Shown one piece after another: positions 38,675 to 46,991 of a DNA stretch of 54,222 nt; positions within the stretch are counted from its first letter, which is position 1; every line of letters begins with the position of its first letter. The position numbers and the translations under genes are program-made. The notes below the pieces were generated by a model, which had not been told where the DNA came from, did not search any database, and was given only the letters and a program-made list of their open reading frames with translations. This DNA is from an uncultured Clostridia bacterium (GTDB lineage Bacteria; Bacillota; Clostridia; TANB77; CAG-508), in contig CALXCA010000013.1 of assembly GCA_944386685.1 (NCBI GenBank), positions 1 to 54,222 of the forward strand. Direction: 5' to 3'.

Positions 38675-39676
38675 TTATTGTATGTTTTGAGCTTGTACAG
38701 CTGTTATTGCTATAACTCCTGCTACATCAAATTCGTTACAACCTCTAGATAAATCATTTACTGGTTTTGCTATTCCTTGGCATAAAGGTCCATATGCTTC
38801 TGCTTTAGCTAACCTTTGTGTTAATTTATATCCAATATTTCCAGCACCTAAATCTGGGAATATTAAAACATTTGCTTCTCCTTTTAATGGGCTTCCTTTT
38901 GCTTTAAATTCAGCTATTTCTGGAATAATTGCTGCATCTAATTGCAATTCTCCATCAACTAATAAATAAGGTGCTTTTTCTTTAACTAATCTTGTTGCTT
39001 CTATTACTTTTTCTGTAGATGCTGAATGTGCACTTCCATATGTAGAATATGATAACATTGCAACTTTTGGCTCTTTTCCTACTAATTGTTCAAAACTTTT
39101 GCTAGAAGATATTGCTATCTCAGAAAGTTCGTCACTATTAGGTTCTGCATTTAGTCCACTATCTGCAAAAATAAATGTGCCATTTGCACCATACTCACAA
39201 TTTGGAACTACCATTACAAAAAATGCTGATACTAACTTTGTTCCCGGTGCAGTTTTTAATATTTGCAATGCTGGTCTTAATGTATCTGCTGTTGAATGAG
39301 CAGCTCCTGAAACAAGTCCATCTGCTTCATCTAATTTTACCATCATCATTCCAAAATAGATTGGGTCTAAAATTATTTTTTGTGCTTGTTCTAATGTCAT
39401 TCCTTTTGCTTTTCTTAATTCATATAATTTGCTTGCATATTCTTCTGTTTTTTCTGATTTTAGAGGATCTATTATTTTTATCTCTTCTAAATCCAAGTTA
39501 TTATCTTTAATTTGTTTTAAAACTTCTTGCTCATTACCTATTAATATTAATTTTGCATATTGTTCCTTTTTTACAATTTCTGCTGCTTTTAATATTCTTA
39601 TATCTGTTGCTTCTGGTAATATTATTGTTTTTATTTCTTTTTTTGCTCTATTTTTTATTTCATCAATAAAAGACAT
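38675..39676 (-). CDS. pta: Phosphate acetyltransferase
   Basis: Converts acetyl-CoA and phosphate to acetyl phosphate. The 333-residue length is that of the short catalytic form without N-terminal DRTGG domain. Motifs: TIILPEATDIRILKAAEIV, GLVSGAAHSTADTLRPALQ, FADSGLNAEPNSDELSEIA, AMLSYSTYGSA and FPDLGAGNIGYKL. First gene of the pta-ackA-ackA-pfkA-dxs-vanY run. Confidence 0.96.
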   Translation of the reverse strand: MSFIDEIKNRAKKEIKTIILPEATDIRILKAAEIVKKEQYAKLILIGNEQEVLKQIKDNNLDLEEIKIIDPLKSEKTEEYASKLYELRKAKGMTLEQAQKIILDPIYFGMMMVKLDEADGLVSGAAHSTADTLRPALQILKTAPGTKLVSAFFVMVVPNCEYGANGTFIFADSGLNAEPNSDELSEIAISSSKSFEQLVGKEPKVAMLSYSTYGSAHSASTEKVIEATRLVKEKAPYLLVDGELQLDAAIIPEIAEFKAKGSPLKGEANVLIFPDLGAGNIGYKLTQRLAKAEAYGPLCQGIAKPVNDLSRGCNEFDVAGVIAITAVQAQNIQ

Positions 39677-39973
39677 TTTTTACATTCCTTTCATAAATTT
39701 AAATATTTTTTGATTTTTCTTTTTGTTGTAAATAAATCAAATTAATTAAATTTCAATTAAATAAAAATCGAAGATTTCTCTTATTTGTTCTTTTTATATA
39801 TCTTCATTCGTATATCTATGCTAAATTCAATCTTAAATATATCACATAAAATGCAAAAAAACAATATCTTTTATTACAATTTCACAAAGATGATTAAATT
39901 TTCCTGGTATGTATATTTATGAAGTAAAAATTTTTATTTTGATTTATTTTTTGTTTTATGTTTTTAATTTTTC

Positions 39974-40191
39974 TTGGCGTTGGTTCTTTTGTCTGGGGTC
40001 GGTTCCAAATCAAACCAATATATAAAGTGTTTTGCAATACCGCGTAAGCGACCAAATGGGCATAGCGAATGCGATTTGGAGCAACCTACATATTGAATTT
40101 CTTTTGTAGGTTACAACACACAAGTTATAAAAAACATTTTATACATTGGTTTGATTTGGAACCGACCCCAGACAAAAAGGTTCAACGCCAA
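39974..40191. mobile_element. Palindromic REP/MITE-like element, copy B (inverted orientation)
   Basis: Arms 39974-40033 and 40131-40191 are inverted copies with a few differences. The core, 39995-40169, is again 175 bp. Its inner part is the reverse complement of copies A and C. Both arms share the variant GGTTCCAAATCAAACC where the other copies have GGTCCTAAAATAAACC or GGTCCTAAATTAAACC, so the arms changed together. It ends 9 nt before the gerQ stop codon. The rest of the 523-nt pta-gerQ gap (39677-39973) is plain AT-rich sequence in which I see nothing definite. Confidence 0.8.
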
Positions 40192-40200
40192 TTATATCAT

Positions 40201-40557
40201 CTAAAAATAGTTAAATCTATTTGGATTATTCATATTGTTCATATTCATTGTTCCATAAAAACCAGAAGTTGAAATTGTAATAAATTTAATTGAATAAATA
40301 TCACAATAAACCATACTATCACTTTCAAGAGATCTTAGTAATATGTAACTTGCTCCAACATCCTCCAGAATACCTATTCTATCAACCATATTATTTGTTC
40401 CAATTAAAAATTCAACTCTCATCAATCTTCCAATTTGTTCTCTTAAAAAAGCTGGTGTATAAATTGAATTTGTTAAAATCTCTGGAGAATTTTGATTAAT
40501 ATTTACATTTCTATCCTCTTTTTTCTCTTGAGTAACATTTTCTTCACTATTTGTCAT
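40201..40557 (-). CDS. gerQ: GerQ-like spore coat/germination protein
   Basis: 118 residues. An Asn/Gln-rich N-terminal ~35 residues precede a conserved ~65-residue domain: FLREQIGRLMRVEFLIGTNNMVDRIGILEDVGASYILLRS, then SMVYCDIYSIKFITI. This matches the layout of GerQ, the coat protein needed for CwlJ function in Bacillus. A cwlJ gene lies just upstream on the same strand, as in the Bacillus cwlJ-gerQ pair. A TATAAT at 40592-40597 (minus strand) could give it a separate promoter, since a mobile element lies between the two. Confidence 0.72.
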   Translation of the reverse strand: MTNSEENVTQEKKEDRNVNINQNSPEILTNSIYTPAFLREQIGRLMRVEFLIGTNNMVDRIGILEDVGASYILLRSLESDSMVYCDIYSIKFITISTSGFYGTMNMNNMNNPNRFNYF

Positions 40558-40638
40558 AATCTCACTTTCCTTTCAAAAATATTTCATAATAATTATATTC
40601 ACAAAATTCAAAAATGTTACTAAAAATTTTCGTAATTG

Positions 40639-40971
40639 TTGCAAAAGTCGGTACATTTTCTTGCTATGCTATTGGGGTCGATCCTTTTTTTGTCTGGGGT
40701 CGGTCCCTTTTTCGGCTGGGGTCGGTCCTAAATTAAACCAATATATAAAGTGTTTTTTATACCTTGTGTGTCGCAACCTACAAAAGAATTTCAATAAATA
40801 GGTTGCTCCAAATCGCATTCACTCCGCTCATTTGGTCGCTTACGCGGTATTACAAAACACTTTATATATTGGTTTAATTTAGGACCGACCCCAGCCGAAA
40901 AAGGGACCGACCCCAGACAAAAAAAGGACCGACCCCAATAGCACAGCAAGAAAATGTACCGACTTTTGCAA
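40639..40971. mobile_element. Palindromic REP/MITE-like element, copy C, between cwlJ and gerQ
   Basis: Two 118-bp arms (40639-40756 and 40854-40971) are inverted copies with only two mismatches. The core, 40718-40892, is 175 bp and oriented like copy A. Outside the core both arms carry two further GGTCGGTCC modules and end in TTGCAAAAGTCGGTAC. These outer modules differ from those of copy A, yet the two arms match. It fills nearly all of the 429-nt gap between cwlJ and gerQ. Confidence 0.82.
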
Positions 40972-40986
40972 TACCAACTTTCAAAA

Positions 40987-41433
40987 TTAAGTTTGGGCAT
41001 ATTTTTCTGTTGGTCTATAAAAACAATGTTCTCCAAGTCTAGTATGAATTATTCCTGAGCCATTTGATGGAAAATATGAACTACAAGTTGGTCTAAAAGG
41101 ATTTAAATACCACAAGCAATCACCAATTTCGTTTAATCTATTACCAGATAAAGCCCAATCTGCAATATAATAGTGTTCATCAGTTGGATTCATATTATAA
41201 ATATTTTGAGAATTATATTGCCCTCTTATTGTTTCTCTTGCACAATCATATTGTCCTTCTTGGAAAATAATATTTCTTAAATTTCCTCCCTGTGATATCC
41301 TAGAATATTCTCCCTCTGTTGCATTTACTCTATTCATTATAGATGTAGCAACTGCTTTCATTCCATTATCTCCTTCTCCTCCAGCTTCACATTGTAAAAT
41401 TCTTGCTAATAATTCTCTTTCTGAATAAGCCAT
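40987..41433 (-). CDS. cwlJ: CwlJ/SleB-family spore cortex hydrolase
   Basis: 148 residues with no signal peptide, like CwlJ and unlike SleB. The hydrolase_2 domain starts at once: ERELLARILQCEAGGEGDNGMKAVATSIMNRV with the catalytic Glu in QCEAGGE, then GQYDCARETIRGQYN, DWALSGNRL and the C-terminal signature WYLNPFRPTC ... GEHCFYRPTEKYA. CwlJ breaks down cortex peptidoglycan during germination, and gerQ follows. Its SD (GAGGTG) is inside a strong hairpin directly before the ATG. Confidence 0.88.
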   Translation of the reverse strand: MAYSERELLARILQCEAGGEGDNGMKAVATSIMNRVNATEGEYSRISQGGNLRNIIFQEGQYDCARETIRGQYNSQNIYNMNPTDEHYYIADWALSGNRLNEIGDCLWYLNPFRPTCSSYFPSNGSGIIHTRLGEHCFYRPTEKYAQT

Positions 41434-41477
41434 AAAAACACCTCATAATATTATATTACTAATAATATTATGAGGTG
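41434..41477 (-). promoter_or_regulatory. Terminator-like hairpin that hides the cwlJ SD
   Basis: CACCTCATAATATTA (41439-41453) is perfectly complementary to 41463-41477. On the minus strand the 3' arm ends GAGGTG, then TTTTT and the cwlJ ATG. It looks like an intrinsic terminator after the transglycosylase gene, and it also covers the only SD of cwlJ. Confidence 0.7.
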
Positions 41478-41495
41478 CAAGTTTTATAAAAATTA

Positions 41496-42056
41496 TTATG
41501 CAAAAATCTGGTCTTTATATATGTTATAATCTCTCATTACTTTTCTAACATACATATTAGTTTCTGGAAATGGAATATTTTCTATATCTGAACCATCAGA
41601 TTTTATAGTCTCTTGAGTAATCCACTTATTAACATTTCCTTGACCTGCATTATATGCTGCTAATGCAACTTGTTTGTTATTATATTTTTCGAGTAATTGC
41701 GAAATATAAATTGTTCCTATTTCTATATTTATTTTTGGATCTGTAATATTTTCTTCTGTTAAATTTATTCCATATTTATCTGCAATTTCTTGTGCTGTTG
41801 CTGTCATTATTTGCATTAATCCTTTTGCATTACTTTTAGAAACTGCATTTTCATCAAAATTGCTTTCAACTTTTATAATTGCATATATTAATTCTTTTTC
41901 TACATTATATTTTTCTGCAAATTCTTCTACATATTCACTATAACCAATTTTATAAATCAGTTTTATTAAAAATGATTTTGCATTTTCTGTAAATACAGAT
42001 ATAATTATTGTAAATATGAACACTATTATAATTATTTGTATTAATTTTTTTATCAA
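41496..42056 (-). CDS. Membrane-anchored lytic transglycosylase (SLT domain)
   Basis: Cleaves glycan strands of peptidoglycan. A TTG at 42056 is the preferred start: it has AAAGGAGG 5 nt upstream and begins MIKKLIQIIIIVFIFTIII, a normal signal anchor. An ATG at 42080 in the same frame has no SD. The GH23 domain shows AIIKVESNFDENAVSKSNAKG with the catalytic Glu in VESNF, LMQIMTATAQEIA, and ALAAYNAGQGNVNKW. It sits among other envelope genes. Confidence 0.9.
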   Translation of the reverse strand: MIKKLIQIIIIVFIFTIIISVFTENAKSFLIKLIYKIGYSEYVEEFAEKYNVEKELIYAIIKVESNFDENAVSKSNAKGLMQIMTATAQEIADKYGINLTEENITDPKINIEIGTIYISQLLEKYNNKQVALAAYNAGQGNVNKWITQETIKSDGSDIENIPFPETNMYVRKVMRDYNIYKDQIFA

Positions 42057-42150
42057 AATGTCCTCCTTTGTAAAACTCATTTATTTTTTAATACAACTTT
42101 TATATTTTATAATCTCCTATACAATAAAAGAAGTTTATTAAAATATATCG

Positions 42151-43236
42151 TTATAAGCATTTATCTCTTACTTCTTGTATTTTTCTATTTATTTTTTGTA
42201 TATCTACTCCAACAATTTTCTCTTTGTCTGAGATTTTATACTTTTCCTTTAATTCTAAAACTCTTTTTACACTACGGTTTATTCTTCCAATTTTTAGTTT
42301 ATTATATTCAACCATTTTTGTAATTCTTTCAATTGCTCTTTTTTCTTCTTTTTGATTAAAACGAAAAACAATTATATCATTTCCAGCTTGGAAAGCTTTT
42401 TCTATTGCAAAATTTGCACCATATAAAAATTTTATTGCTTTCATTTTTAAATCGTCTGTAAAAATAACTCCTCTAAATTTATATTTTCTTCTTATATATT
42501 CTATGATGAATTTTCTAGAAAGAGATGCTGGGTATACTCCTGTTATTTCTTTTATTACTATATGTCCAACTAATAAAGCATCTGCATTGTTTTTTATTGC
42601 TTGCAGAAATGGGTATAAATCTTCTTTTTCTATTTGTTTCATACTTCTTTTTGAAATAGGTAAAAAACGATGTGAATCTACTTTTGTAACTCCATGTCCT
42701 GGAAAATGTTTAATTACAGAAATAATTCCACTTTTTTGTAATTCTTGCATTGCTAAAACTCCATATTTAGCAACATCATCTTTGTTATTTCCATAGCATC
42801 TATCTCCAATTGGGTGTTTGTCATCAAATCTTTTTATATCTAAAACTGGAGCAAAGTCTAAATTAAATCCAGATTTTTTTAAAATCTCCCCAGTAATTTG
42901 TGAGGATTTTTTTACATATTCTTGTCCGCCAACTGTAGCTATTATATTTGCAGATGGTAAATTCAATAATTCTTTTGGCATTCTGTTAACTCTACCACCT
43001 TCTTGGTCTATTGCAATAAAAAGTGGTATTTTGTTTTCTTTATTTAAATCTTTTAATTCTTTTATTAATTTTAACATATCTTGATATGTATTAAAATTTT
43101 TTCTGTACAAAATAATTCCACCTATCTTATATTTTGTAATTAATGTTTTTATTCTATCTGTTATATAATTTGTATCCATACCAACCATTATCATTTGACC
43201 AATTTTTTCTTGTATTGTTAGTTCATCTATATTCAT
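42151..43236 (-). CDS. nagZ: Glycoside hydrolase family 3, NagZ-like beta-N-acetylhexosaminidase
   Basis: 361 residues, no signal peptide, so probably cytoplasmic muropeptide recycling. GH3 landmarks: EKIGQMIMVGMD, AIDQEGGRVNRMP, FAPVLDIK, KHFPGHGVTKVDSH with the His/Asp pair used by NagZ enzymes, and the nucleophile region FTDDLKMKAI. It ends soon after the TIM barrel, as NagZ does, without the second domain of larger GH3 enzymes. Confidence 0.9.
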   Translation of the reverse strand: MNIDELTIQEKIGQMIMVGMDTNYITDRIKTLITKYKIGGIILYRKNFNTYQDMLKLIKELKDLNKENKIPLFIAIDQEGGRVNRMPKELLNLPSANIIATVGGQEYVKKSSQITGEILKKSGFNLDFAPVLDIKRFDDKHPIGDRCYGNNKDDVAKYGVLAMQELQKSGIISVIKHFPGHGVTKVDSHRFLPISKRSMKQIEKEDLYPFLQAIKNNADALLVGHIVIKEITGVYPASLSRKFIIEYIRRKYKFRGVIFTDDLKMKAIKFLYGANFAIEKAFQAGNDIIVFRFNQKEEKRAIERITKMVEYNKLKIGRINRSVKRVLELKEKYKISDKEKIVGVDIQKINRKIQEVRDKCL

Positions 43237-43286
43237 AAATTTAATTCCTTTATAGATTAATATCTCTTTAATTTTAGTTAAGATTT

Positions 43287-43688
43287 TTATTGAAAAAGTG
43301 CTATTATTTTTGGTAAAAATATTATTAATCCTATTACAACTGCTCCAATTGCAGATACTAATACAGCACTTGCTGCAACATCTTTTACAAATTTTGCTTT
43401 TGGGTTTATTTCTGGCATAACAACATCAACTAGAGCTTCTAGCGTTGTATTTATTAATTCTTCTGAAATTACAAGAACAAATAAAAATATGCACATTACC
43501 CATTCTAGTCTTGATATTTTAAGTAAAAATCCCATTATAATCACTGCAATCATTATATATATATGTATCTTTAAATTTTGTTCTCTTTTAAATGCTGATT
43601 TAAATCCACAAAAAGCATATTTAAAACTATTAATTAATTTTTTTCTTTTGACTCTTACAAATCTTTTAATAGTAGCACCTTTTTTCAT
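43287..43688 (-). CDS. dgkA: Undecaprenol/diacylglycerol kinase (DgkA family)
   Basis: Small trimeric membrane kinase that recycles undecaprenol or diacylglycerol. The start is set at 43688 (MKKGATIKRFV) with AAAGGA 12 nt upstream; the longer frame to 43754 lacks SD support. Three membrane helices are visible, with the family motif EELINTTLEALVDVV (catalytic Glu) and KFVKDVAASAVLV. The region 43689-43904 upstream is AT-rich with nothing definite seen. Confidence 0.92.
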   Translation of the reverse strand: MKKGATIKRFVRVKRKKLINSFKYAFCGFKSAFKREQNLKIHIYIMIAVIIMGFLLKISRLEWVMCIFLFVLVISEELINTTLEALVDVVMPEINPKAKFVKDVAASAVLVSAIGAVVIGLIIFLPKIIALFQ

Positions 43689-43904
43689 ATAAAAGTCTAT
43701 TCCTTTCCATATTTTTACATAAAGAATTTTATCATAGTATGTTTTTTCTTTCAAGCATATCTTGAAACACGCATAATCATGTAATAGCTTTTTTAACTAA
43801 TCTCTTTTCTTAGATATTTTATTAAATTTAAACATATTTTATCACAAAACAATATATCACATTTTATCTAAAATGTCTATGGTTTTTATGAAATAGTTTG
43901 ATTA

Positions 43905-43947
43905 GGGTTGGTCCTTTTTGGTATTGGGGTCGGTCCCTTTTTGTTCC
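43905..43947. repeat. Pair of GGTCGGTCC-type repeat units
   Basis: TTAGGGTTGGTCC followed by GGGGTCGGTCCC with a TTTTTGGTATT link. The orientation is opposite to the pair at 44650-44682, so the two pairs flank the broken L,D-transpeptidase gene as inverted repeats. Confidence 0.7.
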
Positions 43948-43969
43948 TTTTCTTTTTGTCCACCTAGTT

Positions 43970-44495
43970 TTAAAGCATAATATTAATAATATTTTTATCT
44001 ATTTCGATTAATGAATTTTCTTGTAAGTTTTCAAAAACATTTATCATTTTTGCTCTGTCAATTGCAACACAGCCTGCTGTTGGCTTTCCTATACTACAAT
44101 GCAGAAAAATTGCACTTCCGATTACCAGAAATATTTTCTTTATTAAACTTAATTTCTATTGCATATTCATATTGCATTGGATAATCTATTAAATGTTCTG
44201 CACTATTCCAATCTCTATTTACTTTCTTAATATCAACTAATCTATTATAGTATATAGAATTTATATCATCAATCCAATATAAATCTGATGTTATTTGTAT
44301 GTATTTTATATTTAATGGAATTTTTATTTCTTCCTTTTTGTGCATTCCAAAAGCTAATCCTAATTCAAACTTACCACTAGGTGTTTTACCATCACTTTCT
44401 TTTTTATTATCTGTTATTCCATTCTTCCCTATATATGCAAAACTTTCATCTAGTTTGATATTATTTTTGTGTATAAAAAATTTAATCTTATTCAA
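43970..44495 (-). pseudogene. L,D-transpeptidase (YkuD family), frameshifted
   Basis: The 5' part (44495 to ~44120) reads MNKIKFFIHKNNIKLDESFA, then DGKTPSGKFELGLAFG and a typical YkuD middle, but ends at a stop at 44094. From 44119 a second frame continues without break to a stop at 43970: GSAIFLHCSIGKPTAGCVAI, the YkuD catalytic motif with His and Cys, then 30 more residues. The two halves join at GGTAATC before GGA, needing one extra or missing base pair set. The catalytic Cys is therefore lost in the present frame. No signal peptide is seen. It may be a true pseudogene or a single-base assembly error. Confidence 0.85.
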
Positions 44496-44639
44496 GTTTT
44501 TTCTCCTTTTTTATTAAATTATTAAAAATAAATTATGTGTTTATTTTGTATTAAAATAAAGTGTCACTTATAATTGTAGCTAATATTATTGATATAGGTT
44601 ATATTAAATTACTTTAGATTATTAACATGGCATGGGATA

Positions 44640-44736
44640 AAAAAGGACAGACCCTAATGTAAAAAGGGACCGACCCCAATAACAAAATGGAGCCAATAAC
44701 AAGACAAAAAGAAAAAAAGAGAACCGGCACCAAATT
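44640..44736. repeat. GGACCGACC-type units plus a second REP-like motif
   Basis: AAAAAAGGACAGACCCTAA and AAAAAGGGACCGACCCC (44642-44682) are two degenerate units. At 44718-44736 follows AGAGAACCGGCACCAAATT, whose first 15 bases are identical to the motif in the vanY tail. With flanking AT-rich DNA this accounts for the 318-nt gap before the HD-domain gene. Confidence 0.65.
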
Positions 44737-44813
44737 GTCGTTGTAAAATTATCCAACAAGTACCATTTATTTATACAATAATTTGTATTATAATTGTTGT
44801 AGAGGTATTGCTT

Positions 44814-45323
44814 ATGAAATATAGTGTAGAATATTTAAAAATTGTTGATGATATACTAAAAAATGATAGTGTAAAAAATTTAAGACAGTACAAACATCAT
44901 TACTCATATACAAGATTAGAGCATAGTTTATCTGTCTCATATTATTCATATATTATTTGTAAGTTTTTACATTTAGATTACATATCTGTAGCACGTGCTG
45001 GTTTATTACATGATTTATTTTTTTATGATTGTGAAAACAAAACAACTAGACCAAAAAATCACATAAAAACTCATCCAAAAATATCTTTAGAAAATGCTAA
45101 AAAATTATTTATATTAAATGATAAAGAACAAGATATTATATTAAAACATATGTGGCCTGTTACCCCAAAAATGCCAAAATATAAAGAAAGTTTTATTGTT
45201 ACTTTTGTAGATAAATATTGTGCACTTAAAGAATGGTCTATTTATTGTGCTTTTAAAACCCAACTTTGTTTCTTATTTCTTGTTTTACAATATCTAAATT
45301 TCTATCATTTGCAATATTTATAA
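44814..45323 (+). CDS. HD-domain hydrolase with an antisense-derived tail
   Basis: Small HD-family phosphohydrolase. Start at the ATG at 44814, with AGAGGT 7 nt upstream and a TATAAT at 44789-44794. Metal motifs: HHYSYTRLEHSLSVSYYSY (His37) and ARAGLLHDLFFYD (His66, Asp67). The family-like end is FVDKYCALKEWS near residue 143. After this the frame runs on for ~23 hydrophobic residues read from the opposite strand of the 3' end of the deoxynucleoside kinase gene (overlap 45253-45323). The normal stop seems lost. Substrate unknown. Confidence 0.78.
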   Translation: MKYSVEYLKIVDDILKNDSVKNLRQYKHHYSYTRLEHSLSVSYYSYIICKFLHLDYISVARAGLLHDLFFYDCENKTTRPKNHIKTHPKISLENAKKLFILNDKEQDIILKHMWPVTPKMPKYKESFIVTFVDKYCALKEWSIYCAFKTQLCFLFLVLQYLNFYHLQYL

Positions 45324-45828
45324 CATTAATGTTTGGATATTTTTGCTTTATTTCATCTGCCATTTTTAAATATTCTCTTTGTTGATTAATACTATTTTCT
45401 GCATCAAATGTTGATGCTTTGTATACAGCTTTACCTTCTCTTTTTAATCTTTCATTATATAAAGATTCATCTTGTAAATATAAAGTTATATAATAAATAT
45501 CAAAATCTAATTTGCTAAAATCTTCTAATAATTTTTCATAAATATCTGAAAATGTGTATTGTTTTTTTCCTAATCTGCAATAATTTTCTTCTGTAAAAAA
45601 AGTTCTATCAAAAACTAAATTAATACTTTTATTTTCTAGTTTTTTTATATATTCTAATAAGTCTACATACATCTCTTCTGATTTTTTTCTTCCAGTTGGT
45701 GAACTATCTGCAGTTCCATTTAATCTATATAAATTGGTACTGCTTAATGAATATCTTATAAAATCTGTTATTGTCGTTTTTCCTGCTCCTTGTGGACCTT
45801 CTACTACTATTAATTTAGAATTTGCCAT
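45253..45828 (-). CDS. Deoxynucleoside/thymidylate kinase-like protein
   Basis: 191 residues with P-loop GPQGAGKT (11-18), DRTFFTEENYCRLGKK (the DRx motif of deoxynucleoside kinases) and LKREGKAVYKASTFD near the lid region. It resembles dNK/TMK-type P-loop kinases of the nucleotide salvage pathway; the exact substrate is not clear. Its 3' end overlaps the tail of the convergent HD-domain gene by 71 nt. Confidence 0.8.
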   Translation of the reverse strand: MANSKLIVVEGPQGAGKTTITDFIRYSLSSTNLYRLNGTADSSPTGRKKSEEMYVDLLEYIKKLENKSINLVFDRTFFTEENYCRLGKKQYTFSDIYEKLLEDFSKLDFDIYYITLYLQDESLYNERLKREGKAVYKASTFDAENSINQQREYLKMADEIKQKYPNINVINIANDRNLDIVKQEIRNKVGF

Positions 45829-45992
45829 TTTTATTATTCTCTCTTTCTTTTTTTAATATATGTTAAAAATTTTATACTTATTTTTGCTTTATTCAATTCT
45901 AGTTTTTATTGTTATATCATATTAAATTAAAAAAATCTATAAAAATTTATAATTTTTTTATAATTACATTTAGTGAAATATATACATATTTT

Positions 45993-46991
45993 TTATACTA
46001 TATACATAATTGAATTATTTTTAAAAAATTTATTCATATTTTCTCTAAAAAACATTTCTCCCTCTTTACGTATAAATTCTTTGTACATATATTTACCTTT
46101 TCCTCTACCAGTCATTAAATCTTTATCATATAATTTAATTGCATTCGGAAAGGCTTCTGTATTAATAGCATTATGAACAAAACTATAAGTCATAAAAATT
46201 ATTTCAAAAAAAGCTTCCTTTTTTACTTTTTCACTTAAGTTTTCATACAAATATTTAATTAATTCTAAATACAGGCTTTTCCAGTTTTCTACAAAAATAA
46301 CAGGTGCAATTAAAATTCCAATTGGATAATCTGCATCTGCTAATTTATTGATAGCTTGTATTCTTTGTTTTAATCTTGATGTCCCAAATTCAACTTTATT
46401 TATAATTTCTTCTGGATTTACACTCATTCTAATAATTATTTTTTTATTATGTCTTATATTTAACAAATCATCTATCATCTCAAATTTTGTTGGAAATGTT
46501 AATTTTCCTTTTTGAGTATTTGCAAAATTTTCTATTGTCCAAATTAAATTTTTTGTTATTGTATTTTCTAATATTAAATCACTATTACTTCCTATTTCAA
46601 ATACTAAGTCTCTTTCAGATTTATTTGCTGTTTTTATTATTTTTTCTAGCATTTGCTCTCTATTTACAAATAATCTTAAATATGCACATTTATTATAATT
46701 ACAAACTAAATAGCAATACATACACATTGCAGTACAGCCTGAAGATGTATATGGAACAAGATAATCTGAAGTTTTATGATTTTCTACAAATTTATGAGTT
46801 TTTCTTATTCCTATAATCAAATTTCTTTTCATATCTGGAAATTCTGAATTTTGCTTTTTTCTCATTTCTTCAATATTATTATGATTATCTATTTGAATTT
46901 TAGGAACATCTTGATATTTTTCTAACAATTCTCTTCCTAATTCATAATTTTCTATACCATTTTCACAATATAAAGCTTTTGGTCTAAACAT
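45993..46991 (-). CDS. Spore photoproduct lyase-family radical SAM protein
   Basis: 332 residues. The radical SAM cluster motif is CTAMCMYC with Cys86, Cys90 and Cys93, inside VPYTSSGCTAMCMYCYL as in SplB, and both flanking tyrosines (Tyr92, Tyr94) are kept. B. subtilis SplB has FEAACTSD with the hydrogen-donor Cys141; here the aligned stretch is FEIGSNSD (131-138), placing Ser135 at that position. A true lyase normally needs that Cys, so this may be a relative with another substrate or a weak enzyme. A TATAAT (minus strand) lies in the upstream AT-rich gap. Confidence 0.8.
   Translation of the reverse strand: MFRPKALYCENGIENYELGRELLEKYQDVPKIQIDNHNNIEEMRKKQNSEFPDMKRNLIIGIRKTHKFVENHKTSDYLVPYTSSGCTAMCMYCYLVCNYNKCAYLRLFVNREQMLEKIIKTANKSERDLVFEIGSNSDLILENTITKNLIWTIENFANTQKGKLTFPTKFEMIDDLLNIRHNKKIIIRMSVNPEEIINKVEFGTSRLKQRIQAINKLADADYPIGILIAPVIFVENWKSLYLELIKYLYENLSEKVKKEAFFEIIFMTYSFVHNAINTEAFPNAIKLYDKDLMTGRGKGKYMYKEFIRKEGEMFFRENMNKFFKNNSIMYIV

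Noticed and set aside
28837..40272. Short frames starting MRFGATY inside the palindromic elements
   Set aside because: The similarity between copies is explained by the DNA repeat itself. There is no SD and the frames run into the GGTCGGTCC modules.
43905..44736. Composite transposon made of flanking repeats around the L,D-transpeptidase gene
   Set aside because: There is no transposase, no target-site duplication was seen, and the repeat pairs are too degenerate for the claim.
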